A stretch of 64,000 nt of DNA from Salinicola socius (lineage in GTDB: Bacteria > Pseudomonadota > Gammaproteobacteria > Pseudomonadales > Halomonadaceae), in the NCBI RefSeq assembly GCF_001937195.1, contig NZ_MSDO01000011.1:124001-188000 (forward strand), given 5' to 3'. Below the pieces are notes generated by a model, which ran no database searches, had not been told where the DNA came from, and was given only the letters and a program-made list of their open reading frames with translations. Made by a program: the position numbers and the translations under genes. Numbering within the stretch: the stretch's first letter is position 1; the number at the start of each line of letters is the position of its first letter. Shown piece after piece: positions 35,868 to 44,421 of this stretch.

Positions 35868-36377
35868 TTACCGATAACGCCGGCCCCGATGCTCAAGCCA
35901 CCCCCCGGCGCCAGAACCATCAGGGTCGTGGTGGGTCCAGTGAATGACCCCACCCTGGGCGTTCCAGACATACTCCCCTCGAAAGCGCAGACGGTCGCCG
36001 GGTTCGACGTATTCGATGCGCGGCGCGAGATCGATGTTGTGCGCGATCAGCAGTGTCTGGCCAGTCTCCAGTGCAACGATGATTCGCTGATGACGACTGC
36101 CTTGTCGATCATCCGGCAGCACGCGAACGACTCGCCCGGCTGCCTCGATCCAGAATCCCTCTTCATGCGTATCGAAGGCGCGCTCGAGTCTTTCTGCGGC
36201 CTCTGCCTGCGTCACGGGATTCTGCGAGAAACCGGACACGCGTTGTGTCGAGGGCGAGCCACCCCCAACCTCCGGCCAGCCGCCCGCCAGTCTGGTGATG
36301 AGAGGGGCGACGACCACCAAGGCCAGCAGTGTCACCACGACCGGTCGACGTAGCGTCTTGATGAAGCGTTGTGACAT
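35868..36377 (-). CDS. Putative exported protein, DUF3465-like
   Basis: 169 residues from ATG at 36377, where MSQRFIKTLRRPVVVTLLAL begins a signal anchor or signal peptide; the upstream frame looks non-coding. The C-terminal half resembles DUF3465, with RIIVALETGQTLLIAHNIDL, GDRLRFRGEYVWN, and the motif IHWTHHDPDGSGAGGWLEH. Proteins of this type are small periplasmic nucleic-acid-binding-fold-like domains of unknown role. It is monocistronic. Confidence 0.65.
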   Translation of the reverse strand: MSQRFIKTLRRPVVVTLLALVVVAPLITRLAGGWPEVGGGSPSTQRVSGFSQNPVTQAEAAERLERAFDTHEEGFWIEAAGRVVRVLPDDRQGSRHQRIIVALETGQTLLIAHNIDLAPRIEYVEPGDRLRFRGEYVWNAQGGVIHWTHHDPDGSGAGGWLEHRGRRYR

Positions 36378-36701
36378 TTCTTTCGTTACCGTGAAGGGAT
36401 GTTCGCGAATCGTCGACCCGTGAAATCGGCGCCGCTTCCCTCGCATGATACGCCAGGCGCCGCGTGTGACCCACGTGAAGCACCCGCACTGACGGGGTCC
36501 ATCCAGAATGGATCGCATTCGGGGACAGTGAGAGTCGAGAAGAGAGGCGGGTATTGGAGAAACGACGGGCAAAAAGAAGCCGGACCCAATTCAGGCCCGG
36601 CCTACGCTGTGCGCCCATCCTGGGCTACTAGGTCAGAGTACGATGCCTCGGTAGAGTTCCTCACAAATACAAAAAAACTCGCTCTCGTCACGCCTCCCCG
36701 G
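36378..36701. other. Intergenic region between DUF3465-like and emfourin genes
   Basis: 324 bases without a supported gene. It holds the terminator listed at 36571-36601 and presumably the promoter of the DUF3465-like gene in its left part; I could not place the promoter. Confidence 0.5.
36571..36601 (-). terminator. Rho-independent terminator of the M4 peptidase/emfourin pair
   Basis: On the minus strand GCCGGGCCT, loop GAATT, GGGTCCGGC forms a nine-base stem with two G-T pairs, followed directly by TTCTTTTT. It lies about 100 bases after the emfourin stop. Confidence 0.8.
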
Positions 36702-37046
36702 TTAGCCGTCACTTTCATCAAGCCCCTGGGCCCCGTGTTTCCAGAGCCCAATCAATGATCTAGGCGCAGCGCTCTCATCCAGCTCCCACTCCCTTTCGGG
36801 TCGCCCCGACGTGACCTGCAATGTCACCCGGAAGGATCGCCGGTCAGCGCCCTCCGAGCGCAAGCCCCCCCGCTGGCGATCGAGCTCCTCGAGCACCGTC
36901 TGCAACCGTAATCGCTGGTGCGCGCTCAACTCCCGGCAGTCGATCCGCCGCGGCGCCGCCAAACCCGGCGTGACCACGAACCCGCCCTCACGGGTGACCA
37001 GAATGACGCTGGTGGAATCGAGCTCGAACCTGCCGTTGTGGCTCAT
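36702..37046 (-). CDS. Emfourin-type inhibitor of protealysin-like peptidase
   Basis: 114 residues from ATG at 37046, which overlaps the M4 peptidase stop by four bases (ATGA). The sequence opens MSHNGRFELDSTSVILVTRE and includes RRIDCRELSAHQRLRLQTVL. Its size, lack of signal peptide and fixed position next to a protealysin-like gene match emfourin, described in Serratia as a tight inhibitor of protealysin. I base the call mostly on position and general similarity. If right, the peptidase is kept inactive in the cytoplasm by an equally translated inhibitor. Confidence 0.75.
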   Translation of the reverse strand: MSHNGRFELDSTSVILVTREGGFVVTPGLAAPRRIDCRELSAHQRLRLQTVLEELDRQRGGLRSEGADRRSFRVTLQVTSGRPEREWELDESAAPRSLIGLWKHGAQGLDESDG

Positions 37047-38095
37047 GACAGAACGCCCACCTGGATCCAGGCCTGATTGACGACCTGCATCACCTCGCTG
37101 TCGGCGCCGAAGCGCTTGGCTGCGCAATCGACCGTGAGTCGGGCGAACTGGGCGAAATCACCGTCACGCTCGAGACGTGGATCGGTGAGCGCATCGAACC
37201 AGACCGGCCCCGCCTTTTCCCAGGCGAAGCCGCCGAGGCCAGTTGCCGCAAGATAGAATGCGCGGTTGGGAATGCCGGAATTGATGTGCACGCCCCCGTT
37301 GTCCGAGGAGGTGCGCACGAAATCGTCCATGTGACCCGGCTGGGGATCCTTGCCGAGCACCGGATCGTCGTAAGCGCTACCCGGATTGGCCATGGAGCGC
37401 AGGGCGAGACCGTTGACGCGATCGGTCAGCAGTCCTTCACCGATCAGCCAGTCGGCCTCCTCGACGTTCTGCTCGAAATGGTGCTGCTTGACCAGGGCGC
37501 CGAAGACATCCGCCAGCGACTCGTTGAGCGCGCCGGACTGATCGGCGTAGACGAGACCGGCCTCGCGTTCGATGACGCCGTGCGTCAATTCATGAGCAAC
37601 GACGTCCAGTGCCACGGTGAATCGATTGAACAACTCCCCGTCCCCGTCACCGAAGACCATCTGGGCACCGTTCCAGAACGCGTTGTCGTAGTCTTCGCCG
37701 TAGTGAACGGTTCCGAGCAATGCCATCCCCTCGCCATCGATGGAATCACGCTGGAGGATCTGCCAATAGAAAAGATGGGTGGCGCCCAGCCACCGATACG
37801 CTTCATCGACGGCGATATCACCGCTATCCGGTTCGCCCTCTTCACGAACCAGATTGCCGGGCAGCGCCTCTTGATTACCCGCCGTATAGATGTAGCGCGC
37901 CACTTCTCCGGGTCGGCTGCTATCCGCGGGCCGCGCAGCCGGCGCAGACGCATTGCGCAACCGGAACTGGGCGTCGGCCTGCAGCGTCATGCGCGCGCAT
38001 CGCTGTAGCCGCGCGCTGCCATGCGACATGATGCGCTCGAGAACATGGGGCGGCATGAATCTGGCGAAAGCCTCTCTGTCGCGACATGGAGCCAT
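37043..38095 (-). CDS. M4 family metallopeptidase, protealysin-like
   Basis: 350-residue zinc peptidase of the thermolysin family. The short propeptide begins MAPCRDREAFARFMPPHVLE, whose PPHVLERI motif is typical of protealysin-like precursors; no signal peptide is visible. Zinc ligands are H168 and H172 with general base E169 in VVAHELTHGVIE, and third ligand E192 in GALNESLADVFG; the catalytic His is in GGVHINSGIPNRAFY. ATG at 38095 has AGGAG eight bases upstream. It forms a coupled pair with the emfourin-like gene. Protealysin relatives are known to act on intracellular or host proteins such as actin. Confidence 0.9.
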   Translation of the reverse strand: MAPCRDREAFARFMPPHVLERIMSHGSARLQRCARMTLQADAQFRLRNASAPAARPADSSRPGEVARYIYTAGNQEALPGNLVREEGEPDSGDIAVDEAYRWLGATHLFYWQILQRDSIDGEGMALLGTVHYGEDYDNAFWNGAQMVFGDGDGELFNRFTVALDVVAHELTHGVIEREAGLVYADQSGALNESLADVFGALVKQHHFEQNVEEADWLIGEGLLTDRVNGLALRSMANPGSAYDDPVLGKDPQPGHMDDFVRTSSDNGGVHINSGIPNRAFYLAATGLGGFAWEKAGPVWFDALTDPRLERDGDFAQFARLTVDCAAKRFGADSEVMQVVNQAWIQVGVLS

Positions 38096-38163
38096 TCGAT
38101 CGTCTCCTGCGATGCATTGGGGTCACGCTTAGTGTGGCTCAAACACTGCAATTTCGCCTTTCG

Positions 38164-39138
38164 TCAACGTGAGATGGACGAGGTCGCATCCAGGAAGCGC
38201 CAGGCCGCCTGCATCGCCGGCCACATGACGTTGCCGTGATTTGAGCCAACGAATGACTGGTGCTCGATGGTCCATTGGGGATGATGAGATTCCAGCCATC
38301 GTGCGAAGCAGGCGACGTTGTCGCACATCGCCGGCGAGGCGTCGCCTTGCCTGGCGGCATTCGTTGCGAATGCCGGCTTGCGCCCCCGTTCCTGGTTGCC
38401 TGCACCCAATAGCACCCGGGCGTTTACGTTACCCGAGACTGGCGGCAACTCGTACAGGAAGCCGTCTCCCCACCAGAGCGACGGGCTGATGGCGATGTAG
38501 TCGCTGAAGAGGTTGGGTCGGGTCAATGCGGTGTACAGCGCGAACAGGCCGCCGTAGGAGTGCCCGAGCAGCGCGCGTCGAGAAGCATCGACATCGAATC
38601 GTACGGCGACCTGCGGCAGCAGCTGATCCTGCAGAAAACTCTGAAAACGATCCGCGCCGCCGACCGGGCGGCCACGCGAGTCGACCGCCGGCATGCTCGA
38701 TACGGCCGGCGTATAGTCTTCGCTGCGCGCACTGCTGTCGAAACGACGGGTATCGGGATAACCGATTCCTACGATCAGCCATGGGCTGGTGCCACCGTCG
38801 GGGCCTCGCAGCGTCAGGCTGTCGCGCCCTACCATCGCCAGCGGAAAGCGTGCATTGCCATCGAGGACGTAGAGCACCGGATAGCCTCCGGCCGGTGGCG
38901 GCGCATCGGGCAGGGAAACCTGAATGAGATAGTCGCGCCCGGTGGCCTCGCCATGCAGCTCCCATTGCTGCGTATCAGGCAGCATGACGGGTTGTGTACC
39001 GGCGGGCCGTGTATCAGCGGGCTGCGTCGCAGAATCGGCGGTCATGGTTGGCTCCTGAGCGACGGCAGCGGGCAGAATGAAAACGGCCGCCCATGACAGG
39101 CAGCCGAAGATCCAAAGACGTAACGCATTAGAAGTCAT
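38164..39138 (-). CDS. Exported alpha/beta hydrolase, IroE/Fes-like siderophore esterase
   Basis: 324 residues from ATG at 39138, overlapping the receptor stop by 11 bases. The N-terminus LRLWIFGCLSWAAVFILPAAVAQ is a signal peptide, so the enzyme should be periplasmic. The core has VLYVLDGNARFPLAM, the nucleophile elbow GHSYGGLFALY, and a C-terminal VGSNHGNVMWPA containing the likely catalytic His. This COG2819 fold includes enterobactin/salmochelin esterases. Coupling to a TonB receptor suggests it cleaves the imported ferric siderophore. Confidence 0.82.
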   Translation of the reverse strand: MTSNALRLWIFGCLSWAAVFILPAAVAQEPTMTADSATQPADTRPAGTQPVMLPDTQQWELHGEATGRDYLIQVSLPDAPPPAGGYPVLYVLDGNARFPLAMVGRDSLTLRGPDGGTSPWLIVGIGYPDTRRFDSSARSEDYTPAVSSMPAVDSRGRPVGGADRFQSFLQDQLLPQVAVRFDVDASRRALLGHSYGGLFALYTALTRPNLFSDYIAISPSLWWGDGFLYELPPVSGNVNARVLLGAGNQERGRKPAFATNAARQGDASPAMCDNVACFARWLESHHPQWTIEHQSFVGSNHGNVMWPAMQAAWRFLDATSSISR

Positions 39139-41296
39139 AGCGCAGTGACGCAACCACATTGGACGGCGCCCCGTACATATTGAAAGTCCCCATCGACCCG
39201 ACCCGCTCATAGTAAGTCTTGTCGAAGATATTATTGAAATTGAGCTGGCCTTTGAGGTTGGACGTGAAGTCGTAACCGACCATGGCATCCACTACCGCAT
39301 AACCCGGCGCCTCGATACTGATGGGCGCTCTTGCCGAGGTGGCCGTCTGAAAATCACTCAGTGCAGTGACCCCGCCGCCGATGTGGAAGCCATCGAGGAT
39401 GCCACCTTCGAAGCCATACTGAGTCCACACATTGAGCTGATTCTTCGGCATCAGTACGAAGGCCGTATCCTCCGATCCCTCACTTCTGATATCGATATCG
39501 AGATAGGTATAACCAACGATAATGTCCCAGTTGGGCAAGGGAGTGCCCGTCAGTTCGAGCTCAGCGCCTTGTGTGCGTGTTTTACCCACGGAGGCGTAGA
39601 CGCCGCTGACGGTTGCGCCGTTTTCCACTAACGGGGCGGCTCGATTATCGTCGTACAAGCGGAATGCAGATACACGTGCATTCAGGTCGCCATGGAAATA
39701 GCTGCCCTTGATCCCGATTTCATACTGTTTGCCTTCACGGGGTTCAAGCAGCCTGCCGTTGGCATCAGTGTAAGTCTGGGGATTGAAGACTTCGGAGTAG
39801 CTGGCATACAGCGAATGACGATCGTCAAGATCGAGTACGGCCCCCGCATAGGGCGTGAACTTGCTGTCATCGCTGCGGCTGGCAACGGCGTCATCATCAG
39901 TATGGTCAGTGACACGAGCCTGATAGGAGCTGACGCGACCACCGGCAATCAGCGCCAGCGGCTGGATCGGTCGGAAAGTCAGCTTGGAGTAGAGACCATA
40001 CTCCTCGAGCGTCTCGCGATCGTCCGTGCTGACCGTACCCACGTCGGAGACATCGACGTAAGCGATGTCATTGATCTGGTCCAGAGTCGTGCTGCCCAGC
40101 ACCGAGACGGCCTGAAAGGTCTCGGTCTCGTAACGCTTGTAGTCCGTTCCCACGACGAACTCGCTGACGTTGCCCAGGGCTGCGAATGGCTGACTGTAGC
40201 TGGCATCCATCGAGAGCGATTGCTGATCGACGTCGCCGCCAAGGCCTCGCGCCGTGAAAGTGCCATCCTCCGCAACACCCGTAATGCCGTAGGCATAATT
40301 GAAATCCGCATTACGGGTTGAATAGCGAGCGGCGATGCGACCGTAGCCACCATTGTCGAACCGGTGGGTCAACTCGGCGATGTAATCATTGCTCTGCATC
40401 TCGAAACCATTCCAATCCGCCCCGGCAAAGGTAGAACGGGTGACATCGAGCAGATTGCCATTGGCATCGGTCGGCAGCCCGTTGTTGGGTACCAGATCCC
40501 GATGCTGACGCAGATAGGCGAGCGACAGCATGGTGTCCTCGTCGAGATCGATATCGAGCGCACCGTAGAAGGTCTGGTTGGTATTCTCGTTGTCGTCGAC
40601 GTAGCCGTTGGTATCGTCGTTGCTGATCACCATGCGCCCGCGAACGCGACCAGTGGCATCGATCGGTCCCGAGATATCGGTCTCGAGATAGTTCTGGTCC
40701 CAGCTGCCGTAGCGACCGATCACGTGGCCCTGGAAATCCTCGGTCGGTCGCTTGCGCACCAGATTGATGATGCCGCCCATCTCGCTGGTGCTGTTGAACA
40801 ATCCCGATGGCCCGCGCATGACCTCGACGCGGTCGAACGCAGCCAGATTGGGCACGGTGCCGACGATGCTGGCCATCGGCGCCGGCAGGCCATCGACGTT
40901 GTATTCGTCGTACTCGTAACCACGGGCGTAGATCGAAGAGCGGCCACTGTCGTTGGGCAGTACACGCATCCCCGGGGTCCGTCTGGCCATCTCATCGAGT
41001 GTGTCGAAGTTCTGCGCCTCGATCGCCTCGCGGGTCACCACACTGATCGACTGCGGAATGTCCCGCAGCGCGGCGGGCGTCTTGGTGCCCACCGTGGCCG
41101 CATCCACCGCATATCCGCCGGTCACTTCGGACGGCAGCATCTCGTAGAGGCGATTGCCTTTGACGGTCAGCGTCTTCAGAGCGGGATTGTCGGCCCTCTG
41201 GGTTTCCTGCGCCTGCAAAGAGGCCCAAGGTGCGGAAAGACTCAGACCAACAGCGACCGGTACGCAGTAGCGGAAGCAATGCGGATGGCGAATCAT
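39128..41296 (-). CDS. TonB-dependent ferric-siderophore receptor
   Basis: 722 residues, outer membrane. A signal peptide ends near SLQAQ, then a plug domain (LRDIPQSISVVTREAIEAQN, YARGYEYDEYNVDGLPAP, VEVMRGPSGLFNSTSEMGGI) and a 22-strand barrel ending in Phe (ASLRYDF). The plug style and TIGR01783-like layout fit FhuE/FpvA/FoxA-type hydroxamate or mixed siderophore receptors. It is probably an iron-repressed gene, since a Fur-like box lies 52-70 bases upstream. The divergent AraC gene is a likely activator. Confidence 0.92.
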   Translation of the reverse strand: MIRHPHCFRYCVPVAVGLSLSAPWASLQAQETQRADNPALKTLTVKGNRLYEMLPSEVTGGYAVDAATVGTKTPAALRDIPQSISVVTREAIEAQNFDTLDEMARRTPGMRVLPNDSGRSSIYARGYEYDEYNVDGLPAPMASIVGTVPNLAAFDRVEVMRGPSGLFNSTSEMGGIINLVRKRPTEDFQGHVIGRYGSWDQNYLETDISGPIDATGRVRGRMVISNDDTNGYVDDNENTNQTFYGALDIDLDEDTMLSLAYLRQHRDLVPNNGLPTDANGNLLDVTRSTFAGADWNGFEMQSNDYIAELTHRFDNGGYGRIAARYSTRNADFNYAYGITGVAEDGTFTARGLGGDVDQQSLSMDASYSQPFAALGNVSEFVVGTDYKRYETETFQAVSVLGSTTLDQINDIAYVDVSDVGTVSTDDRETLEEYGLYSKLTFRPIQPLALIAGGRVSSYQARVTDHTDDDAVASRSDDSKFTPYAGAVLDLDDRHSLYASYSEVFNPQTYTDANGRLLEPREGKQYEIGIKGSYFHGDLNARVSAFRLYDDNRAAPLVENGATVSGVYASVGKTRTQGAELELTGTPLPNWDIIVGYTYLDIDIRSEGSEDTAFVLMPKNQLNVWTQYGFEGGILDGFHIGGGVTALSDFQTATSARAPISIEAPGYAVVDAMVGYDFTSNLKGQLNFNNIFDKTYYERVGSMGTFNMYGAPSNVVASLRYDF

Positions 41297-41347
41297 GGTG
41301 TCGTTCCTTGCTCATGCGCCCGTGGCCGCAGCGTGTCGAGCGCTTAT

Positions 41348-41366
41348 GATAATGAGAATGAGTTGC
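41348..41366. promoter_or_regulatory. Fur box between receptor and AraC regulator
   Basis: GATAATGAGAATGAGTTGC matches 14 of 19 positions of the Fur consensus GATAATGATAATCATTATC. It lies 52 bases upstream of the receptor start and 88 bases before the AraC start, so it can serve both divergent promoters. Confidence 0.72.
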
Positions 41367-41453
41367 AAACGAGATTGGCGACACGCATTATTCCAGAAGC
41401 GCCATCCGGCGACCTGTGCGAAACCCTCAAATACCTGTGCCTAGTATCCAAAC

Positions 41454-42407
41454 GTGATCTCTTCTCATTCCACGACCCTCGACTCCCCTGAGGTGTTGGG
41501 CCACGACGCCTTGAAACGTCACGCCATTCATGTGAGCCGGCGCTACCGTGTCGATAGCGTCGCGGACGATAGGCTGCTCGAGGGTCGCTTTGGCGTCGAT
41601 GTCATCGATGAAGGCATGACCCTACGCTACGCGGCGGTTCAAAATCGCCACGGAATGCGCAATCACGCCGAAATGACCCCTGGACTCAAGCTGATTCTGG
41701 TCATGGAGGGAGCCGTCGACGTGCGCTTCGGCGGGATGCGTCTGCCGATGGCGCCGGCAGCGCCGACCGCGCTACTGGTCAACCTGCGAGAAGAAACGGC
41801 GTTCGAGCGAGTGGCCGAAGCCGGGACACGAGAATCGAGCCTGACCCTGACTTTATCGCCGGACTGGCTGCAGGCAGTTCCGGAGACCGCGCGTCTGCTC
41901 GAGGAGCTTCCCCATCTGGCGCTACGCCAGTGGCAACCTGGCGCGGGCTTGCTGGCCATGGCTCGCTCGTTGACGGCAGCGGCTGGCGTCGGACTGGCTG
42001 CACGTCTGCAGCGCGAGGGGCTGGCGTTGACGATGGCGGGAGAAGGCTTGGCGCCGCTGTTGCGACGGACCGACGAGAGCAGCATGGAAACGCGTCAACA
42101 GCGGCGATTGTGGGAATTCATCGACACGGGAAAGGGCGATATCGCAACGCTCACGGAGATAGCCAAGCACTTGGGCATGAGCGTGAGCACGTTGCAGCGA
42201 CTCAGCCAAATCTGCTATGGCATGCCGCTGCAGCGTCATCTGCGAAAGCGGCGTCTGGACGCCGCAAACCGGGCGCTGCGGAACGATCAAATCAGCGTCA
42301 ACGCCGCCGCGGAACTCGCGGGCTACAATGACGCCACCAATTTCGCCACCGCGTTCCGTCGCGTCTTTGGCATCACCCCCCGCCAAGCCAGAGAGCGTAA
42401 GCGTTAG
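41454..42407 (+). CDS. AraC-family regulator, PchR-like
   Basis: 317 residues from GTG at 41454. The N-terminal half is a ligand-sensing domain; the C-terminus has two helix-turn-helix units (TLTEIAKHLGMSVSTLQRLS and ISVNAAAELAGYNDATNFAT, then AFRRVFGITPRQAR). It is divergent from a TonB receptor over a Fur box, the layout known for PchR/FptA and AlcR-type activators that respond to a ferric siderophore. I infer it activates the receptor-esterase pair. Confidence 0.87.
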   Translation: MISSHSTTLDSPEVLGHDALKRHAIHVSRRYRVDSVADDRLLEGRFGVDVIDEGMTLRYAAVQNRHGMRNHAEMTPGLKLILVMEGAVDVRFGGMRLPMAPAAPTALLVNLREETAFERVAEAGTRESSLTLTLSPDWLQAVPETARLLEELPHLALRQWQPGAGLLAMARSLTAAAGVGLAARLQREGLALTMAGEGLAPLLRRTDESSMETRQQRRLWEFIDTGKGDIATLTEIAKHLGMSVSTLQRLSQICYGMPLQRHLRKRRLDAANRALRNDQISVNAAAELAGYNDATNFATAFRRVFGITPRQARERKR

Positions 42408-42436
42408 CGCCCGGCATCGGTTATCGAGAACGAACC

Positions 42437-44179
42437 TTAGGCTGAGGCACGCGACGCGCTGCCGCTCAACGACAGACCGTATTCGCGAGGTTCGACCACG
42501 CCCTCCAATCGCCCCAGCTGATCGAGGCCGCGCTGCGCCAGCACCAAATCGAGACGCCGCTGACGGCTGTTGGCGTTGAGCACCATGTGGACCTGCGACG
42601 GCCGACCTTGCGCATCCAGACGTTGAACCCAGGCCAGAGCGCCACTGGCATACTTCACCAGCGAGCCCACCGGAATGACGCCGAACAGACGAACATAGCG
42701 TTGCGCCCAGACATTATCGAAAACGTCGGCGTGACCCAGCACATGACGGTAGGCATCGACCAGCGCCCAGGCCTCGCGATCCGCGCGCGCGCGCGTCAGC
42801 GCATCGATCACGTCGACCACCGCGACCATCCGGCCCAGATCGCCGATCGCCTCGGCGCGAAGCCCACGAGGGTAACCGCTGCCATCGAGTCGTTCATTGA
42901 CCTGTTCCAGGACCGACGTGGAGATCTCCGGCGACAACCAGCGGCAGTCCGCCAGCCGCTCGCTGACCCGCTGGACATGTGCCGGCAGCAGCGCTCGCTG
43001 GGCCTCGCTCAGCGGCACTCGGCTCTCGAGCAGTGCCGCCGGTAGCGACGCCTTGCCGAGATCGTGCACGAGTGCGCTGGCAGCCATCGCCTTCAAAGTC
43101 TCGTTGTCATGACCTTGCCAGCGCGCCAGATCGACGGCACGGACTGCCACGGCCAGCGCATGCTGTACGCCGACCGGTTCGGATTCAAGATACCCCAGAG
43201 CATAGAGCAGCGACTCCCGACTTTGGGCCCCGAGCGAGACCAGCGTATCCGCGTGCCGAGACAGCAACGACGACGCCATCAAGCCACCATTCTGGAGCTG
43301 CAGGCTCTGCGCGTTGAGGTAATCGGCAATTTTCCGGAGCCGCCGGGCGATCGCGTTATCACTCCCCGTGGCGGGCGTTGCCGTGCTGGTTATCGAGCTG
43401 ACCGGGTGCGGCCGGCGTCCCTGAGGCAGCAGGAACAGCAACGACGGTTCGAGCGGCTTGTCACTGGTCAGCGCGCTACGCGCGCCCTCGCGCTCGATCT
43501 CCTTGACGCAGTACCACAGCAATCGCTCGCTATCGATCGGCAGCTCATCGAACTCGAGGCCGACCAATGCCAGAGTCCAGTCGTCATTGGTGCGTATATG
43601 CCGGACGCGCCCCTTGAGTTCGAGCCGTTGCTGATTGGGAAAGCACAATTCGAGAGCGTCGATCCGCTGATCGGGCGTCAGCGACACAGCGTCTACCAAC
43701 CGCATGGCGAGCAGGCAGCCGCCCAGCGAGAGATTGCGGATCTCGGTGTCGACGGCAGGACCATTCGCGGTTGGCGTGAGCCGGCTCGTGACTCCCATTT
43801 CGGCGCGAAAGGGAGCCCGAAAAGTGCCACGTCGGTGAATGGTGCTGACGTACTCGGGATAGCTGCAGCGAAACTGTATTCGCCGATCATCGGCCAGGCG
43901 TTCGATCACCGTCAACGGTGCGGTGCGAACCAGGGCTCCCATGACATGACCGATGAGATGAAACTGATCGCCCCGGGCGAGGGGCTCCTCGAGCGTCGGC
44001 ACTGCCGATACATCGACGATCAACGCCTGATCGACAATGGCGTCATCCAGCAGTACCGGCCATGACGTGCTGCCCGCAGGCTTGAACTCGAGATTGACGC
44101 CGCCCTGCAGGCATAATGGCTCGAGCCATTCCCATATGGCTTTGGCGTGAAAGACATCCGTGGAAGCAGTGTCGGGCAT
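42437..44179 (-). CDS. PilZ and degenerate HD-GYP domain protein
   Basis: 580 residues from ATG at 44179. A YcgR-like N-terminal domain leads to a PilZ domain with the c-di-GMP motifs HRRGTFRAPF (RxxxR) and IRNLSLGGCLL (N/DxSxxG), both intact. A linker follows, then an HD-GYP domain with VHDLGK and RLDGSGYPRGL. The HHE metal triad normally just before DGSGYP reads QVNE, so phosphodiesterase activity is doubtful. I infer a c-di-GMP receptor whose HD-GYP part may bind rather than cleave. It stands alone with its own promoter and converges on the AraC gene. Confidence 0.85.
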   Translation of the reverse strand: MPDTASTDVFHAKAIWEWLEPLCLQGGVNLEFKPAGSTSWPVLLDDAIVDQALIVDVSAVPTLEEPLARGDQFHLIGHVMGALVRTAPLTVIERLADDRRIQFRCSYPEYVSTIHRRGTFRAPFRAEMGVTSRLTPTANGPAVDTEIRNLSLGGCLLAMRLVDAVSLTPDQRIDALELCFPNQQRLELKGRVRHIRTNDDWTLALVGLEFDELPIDSERLLWYCVKEIEREGARSALTSDKPLEPSLLFLLPQGRRPHPVSSITSTATPATGSDNAIARRLRKIADYLNAQSLQLQNGGLMASSLLSRHADTLVSLGAQSRESLLYALGYLESEPVGVQHALAVAVRAVDLARWQGHDNETLKAMAASALVHDLGKASLPAALLESRVPLSEAQRALLPAHVQRVSERLADCRWLSPEISTSVLEQVNERLDGSGYPRGLRAEAIGDLGRMVAVVDVIDALTRARADREAWALVDAYRHVLGHADVFDNVWAQRYVRLFGVIPVGSLVKYASGALAWVQRLDAQGRPSQVHMVLNANSRQRRLDLVLAQRGLDQLGRLEGVVEPREYGLSLSGSASRASA

Positions 44180-44421
44180 GGAGATTCCGATAACGCATGG
44201 CGCAAGGCTGAAGTTAGACGCTAGGAAAATGAGCGGGTGACCAGGGGCTGAAATAAAATACCGGTTCACGACCCGGCACCCACCCCATGTAACTTTTCGT
44301 TATCGACCCGCACAAAGCGAACTTAACCCTTGTTGGCCTTCATTTCCATCCGTTCATCGCTGACGCCGGTCTGGTAGACATCCCCAGACCGATCCAGCCC
44401 GACGATCCAGCCCGCTATCTC

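Noticed and set aside
44390-44415. Two 13-base copies of CGATCCAGCCCGM before the serB end
   Set aside because: Very short, GC-rich and without context; probably simple slippage and not a regulatory site.
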